NCBI RefSeq assembly: GCF_015319165.1
Contig: NZ_JADIVZ010000010.1
Span: 62,001-126,000, forward strand
Direction: 5' to 3'
Source of the DNA: Nocardioides acrostichi
Lineage (GTDB): Bacteria; Actinomycetota; Actinomycetes; Propionibacteriales; Nocardioidaceae
DNA: 64,000 bases
Positions 25,339 to 34,215 of the stretch are shown piece by piece (position 1 is the stretch's first letter; every line of letters starts with the position of its first letter). A program made the position numbers and the translations under genes. The notes under the pieces are model-generated. The model worked only from the letters and a program-made list of their open reading frames with translations, was not told the origin of the DNA and made no database searches.

Positions 25339-25442
25339 GCGGCGAACTGTGACGCACGGGCGATGAACCGTCAAGGGTTGAACACAAGTAACGAAGGAAA
25401 GTGGCGGTCAACGACGAGTTTGCACCGTTTGGCATTCAACTC

Positions 25443-25472
25443 TTGACGAATAACACGCAGTCGTTTCAGAAT
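25443..25472 (+). promoter_or_regulatory. promoter of the sugar ABC operon
   Basis: TTGACG (25443-25448) and CAGAAT (25467-25472) are 18 bp apart, about 75 bp upstream of the binding-protein start. Imperfect GTTGAA/TTCAAC-type half-sites between 25375 and 25441 are candidates for ROK binding. Confidence 0.5.
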
Positions 25473-25545
25473 CTGGCCTCAGAAAGCCGTGTGTGACTGG
25501 CATCACGGCACCGACAATCGCCGGTTTCCCACGAAGGAGCCCACC

Positions 25546-26664
25546 GTGAACCGTTCTCTCTCCCGCCGCCTGGCTACGTGGTCGGCAGCCGCTCTCGTGG
25601 CCGGGTCGTTCCTCACCGCCTGCGGCGCCAACGAAGCGGCCGACAACAGCGGCTCCGACTCCACCTCGTCCGGCGACTCCGCCTCGGGCGGCACCATCGC
25701 GCTGCTCCTGCCGGAGTCGAAGACCACCCGCTACGAGGCGTTCGACAAGCCGCTGTTCGAGGATGCCGTTTCGAAGGCCTGCTCGGACTGCACGGTCGAC
25801 TACTACAACGCCGACCAGGACGAGTCCAAGCAGGCCCAGCAGCTCACCACCGCGCTGAACGCCGGCGCCGACGTCGTCGTGCTCGACCCGGTCAACGGCG
25901 AGGGCGCCACCGGCATGGTGCAGGAGGCCCAAGGCCAGGACGTGCCGGTCATCGCCTACGACCGCTTCATCCAAGGCGCCGACTACTACATGTCCTTCGA
26001 CAACGAGACGGTCGGCAAGATGCAGGCCGAGGCGCTCGTGAAGGCCATGGGCGACCAGGGCAGCATCCTCATGCTCAACGGGGCACCCAGCGACCCGAAC
26101 GCCGCGCAGTTCAAGGCCGGCGCCCACAGCGTGCTCGACGACAGCGGCGTGAAGATCCTGGAGGAGTACGACAACCCCGACTGGAGCCCCGAGAACGCCC
26201 AGCAGTGGACCAGCGACCAGCTGAGCAAGTACCAGCCCGCCGACATCCAGGGCGTCTACGCCGCCAACGACGGCCAGGCCGGTGGCGTCGTCGCGGCCCT
26301 CACCGGTGCCGGCGTGAAGTCCGACGCGCTACCGCCCATCACCGGCCAGGACGCCGAGATCGCCGCGATCCAGCGCATCCTCACCGGCGAGCAGGCCATG
26401 ACGATCTACAAGCCCATCCCGATCGAGGCCGACACCGCCGCCGAGGTCGCGGTCGACCTGGCCCAGGGCAACGACGTGCCCACCACCAGCGACACCGGCA
26501 TCGACCAGTCGACCTACCAGGACGTGAAGTCCTTCATCTTCACGCCGATCGTGGTCACGAAGGACAACGTGGCCGACACCGTGATCAAGGACGGCTTCTA
26601 CTCGGCCTCCGACATCTGCACCGGCGACTACGCCGACGCCTGCCAGGCCGCCGGCATCTCCTGA
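25546..26664 (+). CDS. sugar ABC transporter, substrate-binding lipoprotein
   Basis: 372-residue type I periplasmic-binding-fold protein (Peripla_BP_4, XylF/RbsB-like). The signal peptide ends in the lipobox LTAC with the lipidated Cys at residue 26, followed by an Asn/Ser/Asp-rich tether. Typical segments are GGTIALLLPESKTTRYEAFD, NAGADVVVLDPVNG, VYAANDGQAGGVV and ITGQDAEIAAIQRIL. GTG start with GAAGGAG at 25533-25539. It is the first gene of a three-gene operon whose next gene starts within the stop codon (TGATG). A xylose-like sugar is likely but not proven. Confidence 0.9.
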   Translation: MNRSLSRRLATWSAAALVAGSFLTACGANEAADNSGSDSTSSGDSASGGTIALLLPESKTTRYEAFDKPLFEDAVSKACSDCTVDYYNADQDESKQAQQLTTALNAGADVVVLDPVNGEGATGMVQEAQGQDVPVIAYDRFIQGADYYMSFDNETVGKMQAEALVKAMGDQGSILMLNGAPSDPNAAQFKAGAHSVLDDSGVKILEEYDNPDWSPENAQQWTSDQLSKYQPADIQGVYAANDGQAGGVVAALTGAGVKSDALPPITGQDAEIAAIQRILTGEQAMTIYKPIPIEADTAAEVAVDLAQGNDVPTTSDTGIDQSTYQDVKSFIFTPIVVTKDNVADTVIKDGFYSASDICTGDYADACQAAGIS

Positions 26665-27467
26665 TGACCCAGCTCACCAAGCGCCCGGTCGGGGAGGGCT
26701 CCGTGCTCTCCCTGACCGGGATCCACAAGCGTTTCGGCGCCGTCCAGGCCCTCACCGACGTCTCGATGGACGTCGGTGCCGGGGAGGTCGTCGCCCTCGT
26801 CGGCGACAACGGCGCCGGCAAGTCGACCCTCGTCAAGATCATCTCGGGGGTCTACGCCCACGACGCCGGCGAGATTCGCTTCGACGGCGCACCGGTGACC
26901 GCCAGCGGCCCGTCGGCCCGGCAGGATCTCGGCATCGCCACGGTCTTCCAGGATCTGGCGCTGTGCGACAACCTCGACGTGGTCGCCAACCTCTTCCTCG
27001 GTCAGGAGCGGAGTCGCGGCGCGCTGCTCGACGAGATCGAGATGGAGAAGGAGTCCTGGCGCCTGCTGCGCACCCTCTCGGCGAAGATCCCCTCGGTGCG
27101 GATCCCGATCGCCGGTCTCTCCGGTGGGCAGCGGCAGACCGTCGCCATCGCCCGATCGCTGGTCGGCTCACCGAAGGTGGTGATGCTCGACGAGCCGACG
27201 GCGGCGCTCGGCGTCGCGCAGACGGCGGAGGTGCTCAACCTGGTCGAGCGGCTGCGTGAGACCGGGCTCGGCGTCATCCTCATCAGTCACAACATGGCCG
27301 ACGTGCAGGCGGTCGCCGACCGCATCGTCGTGCTGCGCCTGGGGCGCAACGCCGCCGAGTTCCGCACCGCCGAGACCAGTACCGAGCAGCTCGTCGCTGC
27401 CATCACCGGCGCGTCCGACAACGTCGTGACCGCCCGGGCCCAACGCACGGCCGGAGGCCTGTCATGA
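26664..27467 (+). CDS. sugar ABC transporter ATP-binding protein (single domain)
   Basis: 267-residue ATPase with one nucleotide-binding domain: Walker A GDNGAGKST at 47-55, Q-loop TVFQDLALCDNL, signature LSGGQRQTVAIAR and Walker B VVMLDEPTAAL, with an H-loop ILISHNM. Most ribose/xylose ATPases have two fused domains of about 500 residues, so this is the short FrcA-like form and presumably works as a homodimer. It overlaps the previous stop by one base and the permease start by 4 bp. Confidence 0.92.
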   Translation: MTQLTKRPVGEGSVLSLTGIHKRFGAVQALTDVSMDVGAGEVVALVGDNGAGKSTLVKIISGVYAHDAGEIRFDGAPVTASGPSARQDLGIATVFQDLALCDNLDVVANLFLGQERSRGALLDEIEMEKESWRLLRTLSAKIPSVRIPIAGLSGGQRQTVAIARSLVGSPKVVMLDEPTAALGVAQTAEVLNLVERLRETGLGVILISHNMADVQAVADRIVVLRLGRNAAEFRTAETSTEQLVAAITGASDNVVTARAQRTAGGLS

Positions 27468-28735
27468 CCCAGCTCTCCCAGGAGTCCGCAGTGGATCCCA
27501 CGGCCAGCAGCCAGGCGGCCGACGCCGTCGACGAGCGGCTGATCCAGAACGTCACCCTCGCCGATGCGCTGCGCTCGTTCGTCAACCGGGTGCGCGGCGG
27601 TGAGCTCGGCATGTTGCCCGTGGTCGTCGGGCTGATCGTCATCGCGATCGTGTTCCAAACGCTCCAGCCGACCTTCCTCTCCTCGCGCAACCTGGTCTCG
27701 ATCACGCAGTTCGCAGCGCCCGTGGGTGTCATCTCGCTCGGCATCGTGCTGGTGTTGCTGCTCGGCGAGATCGATCTCTCCGTGGGCTCGGTCTCGGGTT
27801 TTGCCGCGGCGTCGATGGCCGTCCTGATCGTCGACAAGGGCGTCTCGCCCTGGCTGGCGCTGATCGTCGGGATCCTCGTCGGCTCGGTGATCGGCCTCGT
27901 CTACGCGATGCTCTTCACGCGCGTCGGAGTGCCGAGCTTCGTGTTCTCCCTGGCCGGGCTGCTGGCCTTCCAAGGAGCCCTGCTCTACGTCCTGGGCACC
28001 CAAGGCACCATCGTGCTGCCGCAGGACTCCGGGCTGCGCGCGTTCGCCCGCGAGAAGTTCCTCACCGACACCCAGGCCTACGTGCTCGTGGCGCTGGTCG
28101 TGGTCCTCTTCGTGGGGTCGCAGCTGCTGACGGCGCGGCGCCGCAAGGCCGCCGGCCTCACGCCCGGGAGCGGGGTGCTGCTGGGCATCAAGGCGGTCGC
28201 GCTGGCCATCGGCCTGGGCTACCTCACCTACTACATGGGTATCGCCCGCGGGTGGAGCTACCTTCCGGTGCTCTTCGCGCTGCTCGTCGTGGTGATGGAC
28301 ATCCTGCTGCGGCGCACGACCTGGGGACGACACGTGTTCGCCGTCGGCGGCAACGTCGAGGCGGCACGTCGGGCGGGCATCCGGGTGCAGGGCATCTACG
28401 TCTCGGTGTTCGTGCTCTGCTCCTCGTTCGCTGCCCTCGGCGGCATCCTGCTGGCTGGTCAGCTCACCTCCGTCTCGCAGGCCTCGGGGACCACCGACAC
28501 GAACCTCACCGCGATCGCGGCGGCGGTCATCGGCGGCACCAGCCTCTTCGGCGGTCGCGGCTCGGCGTATTCCGCGATGCTCGGGATCGTCGTGCTCCAG
28601 TCGATCCAGTCGGGCTTGAACCTGATGAACGTCGACTCCTCGATCCGGTTCATCGTGACCGGCGCCGTGCTGCTGCTCGCGGTGACCATCGACTCGGTCT
28701 CGCGCAAGGCGCGGTCGTCGAGCGGCCGGGGGTAG
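27464..28735 (+). CDS. sugar ABC transporter permease (XylH-like)
   Basis: 423-residue inner-membrane permease of the BPD_transp_2/XylH family, with about ten to twelve hydrophobic segments. The family signatures GEIDLSVGSVSG, GVPSFVFSLAGLLA, GGNVEAARRAGI and AAVIGGTSLFGGRGS are all visible. The roughly 45-residue cytoplasmic N-terminus and the extended central region match XylH rather than RbsC. Translation is coupled to the ATPase by a 4-bp overlap, and a strong hairpin follows. Confidence 0.92.
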   Translation: MTQLSQESAVDPTASSQAADAVDERLIQNVTLADALRSFVNRVRGGELGMLPVVVGLIVIAIVFQTLQPTFLSSRNLVSITQFAAPVGVISLGIVLVLLLGEIDLSVGSVSGFAAASMAVLIVDKGVSPWLALIVGILVGSVIGLVYAMLFTRVGVPSFVFSLAGLLAFQGALLYVLGTQGTIVLPQDSGLRAFAREKFLTDTQAYVLVALVVVLFVGSQLLTARRRKAAGLTPGSGVLLGIKAVALAIGLGYLTYYMGIARGWSYLPVLFALLVVVMDILLRRTTWGRHVFAVGGNVEAARRAGIRVQGIYVSVFVLCSSFAALGGILLAGQLTSVSQASGTTDTNLTAIAAAVIGGTSLFGGRGSAYSAMLGIVVLQSIQSGLNLMNVDSSIRFIVTGAVLLLAVTIDSVSRKARSSSGRG

Positions 28736-28763
28736 CCCCCTGCGCGGCGCCGCAACGCGCGCC

Positions 28764-28801
28764 CCAGCGCCGGCGCGGCCTCGTGGCCCCGCCGGCGCTG
28801 G
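28764..28801 (+). terminator. terminator of the sugar ABC operon
   Basis: Perfect 12-bp arms CCAGCGCCGGCG (28764-28775) and CGCCGGCGCTGG (28790-28801), with a nested GGCC-TCGT-GGCC in the loop, 29 bp past the permease stop. Confidence 0.75.
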
Positions 28802-28850
28802 CATGCGGTCCGACGGGGAGCGCGGCACGGATGTCGGTTCCGCTAGGTGA

Positions 28851-28868
28851 CAACTGTTGACTGTTGAG
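28851..28868 (+). promoter_or_regulatory. GntR-motif site A (catabolic operon 1)
   Basis: CAACTGTTGACTGTTGAG contains TGTTGAC and TGTTGAG in tandem, 77 bp upstream of the isochorismatase-like gene. It is one of seven related sites in this region. A CCCGGG-N11-CCCGGG dyad (28885-28907) follows in the leader. Confidence 0.55.
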
Positions 28869-28945
28869 TGTTATGTTGGTCATTCCCGGGGTGATCCATG
28901 ACCCGGGTCCACGACCACGTGAGCAGTTCGAGCCGGAAGGACGTC

Positions 28946-29542
28946 ATGACCACCCCAGAAGCACTCGAGGCCCAGCAGACCGCGCTGCTCGTGATGGACT
29001 ACCAACCCTCCATCCTCGGCGGCCTCTCCGACGCCGACGAGCTCGTAGGTCGGTGCGCCGAGACCGTGGCGAGCGCCCGCGCCGCCGGCATCCACGTGGC
29101 CTTCGTCCGGGTGGCCTTCAAGGAATCCGACCTCGACGGGTTCCCGAGCCACAGCGCGATGGGGGCCCGCATCAAGTCCGCCGGCCCGGCCATGCACGCC
29201 GACGCGCCGACCACCCAGGTGCGCGCCGAGCTCGGCGCCACCGACGAAGACGTGGCCGTCCGCAAGGTCCGCGTCGGCTCCTTCTCCACCACCGACCTCG
29301 ACACGCGGCTGGCCAACAAGGGGGTCACCCGGGTTCTGCTGGCCGGAGTGCACACGAGCGGCGTCGTCTTGACCACCGTCCGCGAGGCCCACGATCTCGA
29401 CTACGAGGTGGTCGTGCTCTCCGATCTGTGCGGCGACCCCGACCAGAGCGTCCACGACTTCCTGGTCGAGCAGATCTTCCCCAAGCAGGGCACCGTCATG
29501 ACCGCCCGCGAGGCCCTCGCCCTCCACCAGCCCGTCGGCTGA
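28946..29542 (+). CDS. isochorismatase-fold protein lacking the cysteine nucleophile
   Basis: 198-residue isochorismatase-like hydrolase. ATG 28946 is chosen for the GGAAGGA before it. Asp18 (LLVMDYQP) and Lys107 (VRKVRVGSF) of the usual Asp-Lys-Cys triad are present. At the Cys position in the G-x-x-T-x-x-C motif the sequence reads GVHTSGVV, so the nucleophile is Val140. True isochorismatases such as EntB and PhzD also lack this Cys and use Asp to hydrolyse vinyl ethers, while amidases of the family require it. A hydrolase or lyase acting without a thioester intermediate is therefore expected. First gene of an operon with an NTF2 protein and a crotonase. Confidence 0.8.
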   Translation: MTTPEALEAQQTALLVMDYQPSILGGLSDADELVGRCAETVASARAAGIHVAFVRVAFKESDLDGFPSHSAMGARIKSAGPAMHADAPTTQVRAELGATDEDVAVRKVRVGSFSTTDLDTRLANKGVTRVLLAGVHTSGVVLTTVREAHDLDYEVVVLSDLCGDPDQSVHDFLVEQIFPKQGTVMTAREALALHQPVG

Positions 29543-29549
29543 GTCCGCC

Positions 29550-29960
29550 ATGGCGCTCTCCAGCGACGACATCGTGGAGATCATCGATCTCCACACCCGG
29601 TACAACACGGCCATTGACGCCGGTGACGGCCATGCCTGGGCGGCCACCTTCGTCGAGGACGGCGCCTTCGTTCGTGGCGACGACACGGTCGCCGGTCGAG
29701 CGGCGCTCGCCGACTTCGTGCACGCGCGCGAGGCCGCGGGCCAGCGGGCCGGCGTGCACGGGCGTCGGCACTGGAACGCCGCCATCGCGCCGGTGGCCAC
29801 GACGCAGGGCGCGGAGTCGACCTGCGACCTGGCGCTCACCGGCCGGGACGCCGAGAACCGTGCGGTCGTCATGGCGGCCGGCGGCTACGCCGACGAGCTC
29901 GTCCGGGTCGAGGGCACCTGGCTCTTCTCGCGACGCGTGCTCACCTTGGCGGACATGTGA
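29550..29960 (+). CDS. SnoaL/NTF2-like protein
   Basis: 136-residue NTF2-fold protein. It opens with the standard helix DDIVEIIDLHTRYNTAIDAGD and the WAATFVEDGAFV strand, and ends VRVEGTWLFSRRVLTL. The family contains ring-hydroxylating dioxygenase beta subunits, dehydratases and isomerases such as SnoaL and ketosteroid isomerase. A role as an isomerase or dehydratase in the pathway fits, but residues alone do not identify the reaction. It lies 7 bp after the isochorismatase-like gene and overlaps the next gene by 4 bp. Confidence 0.75.
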   Translation: MALSSDDIVEIIDLHTRYNTAIDAGDGHAWAATFVEDGAFVRGDDTVAGRAALADFVHAREAAGQRAGVHGRRHWNAAIAPVATTQGAESTCDLALTGRDAENRAVVMAAGGYADELVRVEGTWLFSRRVLTLADM

Positions 29961-30745
29961 GCGTCGGCACCGCGCAGGTGCGCGTCACCGAGGTCGACGA
30001 CGGCGTCGCCGAGGTGACCCTCGACCGCCCCGAGGCGCTCAACGCGCTGAGCCTGCCGATGCTCGACGCGCTGGCCGATGCCGTCGCCCAGGCCCGCCGA
30101 ACTCGGGCTCGGGTGCTGGTGCTGACGTCGTCCTCGACCCGCGCCTTCTGTGTGGGGGCCGACCTCAAGGAGCGCGGCGCGCTCACGGCGCAGCAGTTCG
30201 AGGCGGCGCGGCCGGCGATGATCGCCGCCTACCGCTCCTTCCTGCGCGCGGACATCCCGGTCGTGGCCGCGGTCAGCGGGTATTGCCTGGGGGGCGGCTT
30301 CGAGCTCGCCCTGGGCGCCGACTTCATCGTCTGCGACGACACGGCCGTCTTCGGTCTGCCCGAGGTGAGGGTCGGGATCATTCCCGGCGGCGGGGGCACC
30401 CAGCTGCTCTCCCGGCGCACGGGCTGGGGCCCGGCTGCCGAGCTCGTCATGACGGGCCGGCGCGTCGACGCGCATCAGGCGCTCGCCCTGGGCGTCGTCG
30501 ATCGCCTCGTCGACGACGCGCGCGAGGGGGCCTGGACGCTGGCCCGCGAGCTCACCGCGGGGGCGCCCACGGCGCTGGCCGCAGCCAAGCGGGCCATGGT
30601 GGAGGGGTGGGGGCGGCCCCTCGAGCTCGCCCTCGACATCGAGGACCAGCACTTCGCCGGACTCCTCACGGGCGAGGACCGCCTCGAGGGCGCCCGGGCG
30701 TTCGCCGAGAAGCGCGCGCCGGTGTGGCCGAGCCTGCGCGCGTGA
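29957..30745 (+). CDS. enoyl-CoA hydratase
   Basis: 262-residue crotonase-fold enzyme. Both catalytic glutamates of true enoyl-CoA hydratases are present: Glu116 in GGGFELALG and Glu136 in LPEVRVGIIPGGGG. The oxyanion-hole segments AFCVGADLKE and CLGGG are intact. It should add water to a 2-enoyl-CoA during side-chain or ring-fragment beta-oxidation. GTG start inside the previous stop (ATGTGA). The second crotonase of the cluster (52021) lacks these glutamates. Confidence 0.88.
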   Translation: MSVGTAQVRVTEVDDGVAEVTLDRPEALNALSLPMLDALADAVAQARRTRARVLVLTSSSTRAFCVGADLKERGALTAQQFEAARPAMIAAYRSFLRADIPVVAAVSGYCLGGGFELALGADFIVCDDTAVFGLPEVRVGIIPGGGGTQLLSRRTGWGPAAELVMTGRRVDAHQALALGVVDRLVDDAREGAWTLARELTAGAPTALAAAKRAMVEGWGRPLELALDIEDQHFAGLLTGEDRLEGARAFAEKRAPVWPSLRA

Positions 30746-30857
30746 CCGACCCGGCGCAGCGCCGGCCCCGCAGCGAATCCGAGACCTGGGCAGCACGCTC
30801 ACCCGCAGCACATTCCCAGCAGCACAGTCCCAGCAGCACCGAAGGTAGGAGCACAAC

Positions 30858-31799
30858 ATGAAGGCATGGCGTTTCACCGCCCCCGGCGAGCCCATCTCGC
30901 ACGAGGACGTACCGGAGCCGACCGCCGGCCCCGGCTGGGTCGTCGTCGAGGTCAAGGGCTCCGGGCTCTGTCACACCGACGTGGGCTTCCTCGACGGCTC
31001 GATCGACGCCGGGCTGCTCGCCGAGATCCCGATGACGCTGGGCCATGAGATCGCCGGCGTGATCACCGAGGTCGGCGAGGGTGTCAGTGACCTCGCCGTC
31101 GGCGACAGCGTCGGGCTGCGCTCGGGGGCGTTCGGCCCCTCGTTCGCCTACCAGGGCGGCTTTGCGCCCTATCTCGCGGCGCCGGTGGAGCACGTGGCCA
31201 AGGCGCCGGAGGGCGTGCCGTTCAGCCACCTCGCGGTCGGCGGCGACGCCGGCATGATCGCCTACCACGCCGTGGCGGTGAAGGGCGGCGCCGCGCCCGG
31301 GCTGAGGATGGGCATCATCGGGCTCGGTGGACTGGGCATCAGCGGTCTCCAGATCGCCAAGCGGCTCGGTGCGGAGGTCTACGCGGCCGAGCCGCGCACG
31401 GTGCTGCACGAGAAGGCACCGGGCTGGGGCGCCACGGAGGTCTTCGAGGACGCGCGCAGCTTCGCGGGCCTCGACCTCGACGTCATCTGCGACTTCGCCG
31501 GCTTCGAGAGCACCGTCCAGGCCGCAGTCGAGACGGTCCGAGAGGAGGGCACGGTGATCCTGATCGGCGCCGGTCAGCCCCAGGCCACGATCAAGACGGG
31601 CCACCTCACGCGCTACAAGGTGACCCTGCGCGGCCACCAGGGCGCGACCACGGAGGATCTGCAGGCCTACTGGCGGCTGCTCGAGGAGGGCCTGGACCCG
31701 GTCGTGACCGAGATCGGCTTCGACGAGATCGGCGAGGGACTGGAGCGGCTGCGCCGCCACGAGATCCTGGGGCGCCTGGTGGCGGTTCCCCGGGGCTGA
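30858..31799 (+). CDS. zinc-type alcohol dehydrogenase (MDR)
   Basis: 313-residue medium-chain dehydrogenase/reductase. The catalytic zinc ligands are visible in GSGLCHTDVGF and LGHEIAGVITEVGEG; the four-Cys structural zinc loop is absent. The cofactor fold GIIGLGGLGISGLQIAKRLGAE follows. It is shorter than the usual 340-370 residues because of that missing lobe. It likely oxidises a pathway alcohol with NAD(P)+. ATG preceded by AGGAG. The 112-bp gap before it carries a 14-bp direct repeat (TCCCAGCAGCACAG at 30814 and a near-copy at 30828) of no known role. Confidence 0.85.
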   Translation: MKAWRFTAPGEPISHEDVPEPTAGPGWVVVEVKGSGLCHTDVGFLDGSIDAGLLAEIPMTLGHEIAGVITEVGEGVSDLAVGDSVGLRSGAFGPSFAYQGGFAPYLAAPVEHVAKAPEGVPFSHLAVGGDAGMIAYHAVAVKGGAAPGLRMGIIGLGGLGISGLQIAKRLGAEVYAAEPRTVLHEKAPGWGATEVFEDARSFAGLDLDVICDFAGFESTVQAAVETVREEGTVILIGAGQPQATIKTGHLTRYKVTLRGHQGATTEDLQAYWRLLEEGLDPVVTEIGFDEIGEGLERLRRHEILGRLVAVPRG

Positions 31800-31956
31800 C
31801 CCACCGCGGGGAGGGAGCCCCGCCCATCCGGCCGTGGCGGGCGGCCACAAGGCGCCCCGCGCGCCAGCGGGCGGGCCCCGGCCCCGGGTGGTGGGGGGCG
31901 TTGGTCGGCCCGCCGGTAGAAGGTGTCGACCACGCCCGGCCCTACGTGTTGCGCAG

Positions 31957-31989
31957 ACTGTTGACAGAAAGCAGTTGACCGCGTAGAAA
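31957..31989 (+). promoter_or_regulatory. GntR-motif site B with promoter (hyuAB operon)
   Basis: ACTGTTGACAG (31957-31967) contains the -35 TTGACA (31961-31966); TAGAAA (31984-31989) follows at 17 bp as a -10. A second half-site, AGTTGACC (31973-31980), lies in the spacer. The hyuA GTG is about 85 nt downstream. A repressor bound here would block the -35 directly. Confidence 0.65.
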
Positions 31990-32082
31990 ATCCTTGGCGT
32001 GTGGCGCCGGACACATCAGGCTCCGATCGCGCCCCACGCGCGTCAGTCAGCGGCACAACCATCCCAGCTAGAGGAGCTCCCG

Positions 32083-34215
32083 GTGGTCTACGTTCTAGGT
32101 ATCGATGTCGGAGGCACCTTCACCGATGCCGTCGCAGCCGACCTCGACGGCAATCTGTACTCGGCGAAGGCGCCGTCGACCCCGCCGGACTTCGGGCAGG
32201 GGGTGCTCGACTCGATCGACGCCCTGAGCGCCAGCATGGGGGTGAGCACCGCCGAGCTGCTGGGGCAGACCAGCTACATCGCCCACGGCACCACCTCGAC
32301 CCTCAACGCCCTGGTCACCGGTGCGGTCGCCACCACCGGCTTCATCACCACCAAGGGCCACCGCGACGCGATCTTCATCATGAACATCGAGGGTCGCTAC
32401 GCCGGCAAGGGCGCCGAGGAGATCCAGGCGGTCAAGCGCACCCGCAAGCCCAAGGCGCTGGTTCCCAAGCGCCAGGTCAAGGAGGCCGTGGAGCGCATCG
32501 ACCTCAACGGCTCGGTGGTCGTCACGCTCGACGAGGAGGCCCTGCGCGCCGACGTGCGCGATCTGCTCGAGCAGGGCGTCACCTCGATCGCGGTCTCGCT
32601 GCTGTGGTCCTTCCGCAACCCCAGCCACGAGCACCGCGTGCGCGAGATCATCGAGGAGATGGCGCCCGAGGTCTTCGTGGTGCTCTCCAGTGATATCAGC
32701 CCGCGCATCCGCGAGTACCCACGCAGCGTGACCACCCTGCTCAACGCCCAGGTGGGGCCGATGCTGCGCGACTACCTCGCCCCGCTGCAGGCGGAGCTGG
32801 AGAACCGTGGCCTCGAGGGGCCACTGCTGATCATGCAGGGCTCGGGCGGCACCATCGCGGCCGCGGAGGCGCCCAAGGTGGCGATCACGACCATCGGCTC
32901 GGTGCTGACCGGCGGCGTGGCCGGTGCCCGCAAGCTGGGCTCGCAGCTGGGCCACGAGAACATCATCTCCACCGACATCGGGGGCACCACGTTCCTGGTC
33001 GGCATGGTGGTCGACGGCGAGCCGGTCATGGAGTCCTCGACCGTGCTCGACCAGTACCGCATCAGCACCCCGATGGCCAAGGTGGCCACGATCGGCAGCG
33101 GTGGTGGCGCGATCGCCTCGCTCGACGCCAACAACAACCTGCACGTGGGTCCGCGCAGCGCCGGCGCCAAGCCGGGCCCGGCGTGCTTCGGGATGGGTGG
33201 CGAGGAGCCCACCGTCACCGACGCCAACCTGGTGCTCGGCATCCTCAACCCGGACTACTTCCTCGGCGGCGCGAAGACCCTCGACGTGGAGAAGGCGCGA
33301 GCGGCGATCGCGACCCACATCGGCGATCCCCTGGGACTCTCGGTCGAGGACGCCGCGGCCGCCATCTTCGAGATCCAGAACGCCCAGACCGCCGACCTGG
33401 TACGCACCGAGGTCGTGGGCGCCGGCTTCGACCCGCGCGACTTCATGATCTACGCCTTCGGCGGCTCGGGCCCGATCCACTGCGCAGCCTACGGACGCGA
33501 CCTGCGATCCCAGGGCATCTTGGTGCCGCTCGGCCCGACCAGCTCCACCTTCTCCGCCTACGGACTGGCCAACGCCGACGTGCTGGTCACCGCGGAACGC
33601 TCCGACCCCATGGCCCTGCCCGCCGACCCGGCTCGGCTGACCAAGCACCTGCAAGAGCTCGAGGCCGAGGTGCGCGAGCAGCTCGAGGCCCAGGGGCTGA
33701 CCTACAAGGAGATCCGCACGAGCCGCGAGGCCGATGTCCGGTACACGGCCCAGATCTGGGAGGTGCCGACCCCGATCCCCGACGGCGAGCTGACCGAGGA
33801 GTCGGTCCGCGGCATCGTCGACGCCTTCGAGGACCGCTACAGCACGCTGTACGGCAGTGGCACCGGCTTCGCCGACGCGGGCGTCCAGGCCATCACCTAC
33901 CGGGTCTACGGCGTGGGCGTGCTGCCTTACAAGCCCGACCTGCCCCAGGCCGCCGAGGCGCAGTCGCACTCCCCGGAGGTCAAGACCCACCGGCGCGCGA
34001 TGCTCGACGCCCGCGCCGGCTGGCAGCAGGTCGCGGTGTACGCCTACACCGCGCTGGCTGCCGGCCACGTACTGGAGGGGCCCGCCATCATCGAGGCGCC
34101 CTCGACCACCGTCGTCGTCCCGGGAGGGGCCACCGCCACGGTGGACCGCCTCGGCAACGTCGTCATCACCTACCGCGAGGAGAAGAACCATGGCGTTCCC
34201 GGTTCCGGGCTCTGA
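32083..34215 (+). CDS. HyuA-type ATP-dependent hydantoinase/carboxylase subunit
   Basis: 710-residue protein of the hydantoinase A/oxoprolinase/acetone carboxylase beta family. The ASKHA ATP-binding phosphate loop DVGGTFTD is at 8-15, and a second motif, STDIGGTTF, lies mid-protein. The family uses ATP to activate a substrate carbonyl for ring opening or for carboxylation. GTG 32083 is used, with GAGGAG 6 bp upstream. HyuB overlaps its 3' end by 26 bp and a gamma-like zinc protein follows, which is the acetone/acetophenone-carboxylase gene order rather than the two-gene hydantoinase order. Confidence 0.9.
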   Translation: MVYVLGIDVGGTFTDAVAADLDGNLYSAKAPSTPPDFGQGVLDSIDALSASMGVSTAELLGQTSYIAHGTTSTLNALVTGAVATTGFITTKGHRDAIFIMNIEGRYAGKGAEEIQAVKRTRKPKALVPKRQVKEAVERIDLNGSVVVTLDEEALRADVRDLLEQGVTSIAVSLLWSFRNPSHEHRVREIIEEMAPEVFVVLSSDISPRIREYPRSVTTLLNAQVGPMLRDYLAPLQAELENRGLEGPLLIMQGSGGTIAAAEAPKVAITTIGSVLTGGVAGARKLGSQLGHENIISTDIGGTTFLVGMVVDGEPVMESSTVLDQYRISTPMAKVATIGSGGGAIASLDANNNLHVGPRSAGAKPGPACFGMGGEEPTVTDANLVLGILNPDYFLGGAKTLDVEKARAAIATHIGDPLGLSVEDAAAAIFEIQNAQTADLVRTEVVGAGFDPRDFMIYAFGGSGPIHCAAYGRDLRSQGILVPLGPTSSTFSAYGLANADVLVTAERSDPMALPADPARLTKHLQELEAEVREQLEAQGLTYKEIRTSREADVRYTAQIWEVPTPIPDGELTEESVRGIVDAFEDRYSTLYGSGTGFADAGVQAITYRVYGVGVLPYKPDLPQAAEAQSHSPEVKTHRRAMLDARAGWQQVAVYAYTALAAGHVLEGPAIIEAPSTTVVVPGGATATVDRLGNVVITYREEKNHGVPGSGL

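Noticed and set aside
25375..25441. GTTGAA/TTCAAC words before the sugar ABC operon as an eighth copy of the GntR motif
   Set aside because: They lack the TGTYGACA core and lie beside a ROK regulator, so a ROK operator is a better explanation.
30814..30839. 14-bp direct repeat before the zinc dehydrogenase
   Set aside because: Only two imperfect copies, no dyad symmetry and no link to the shared motif, so not listed as a regulatory site.
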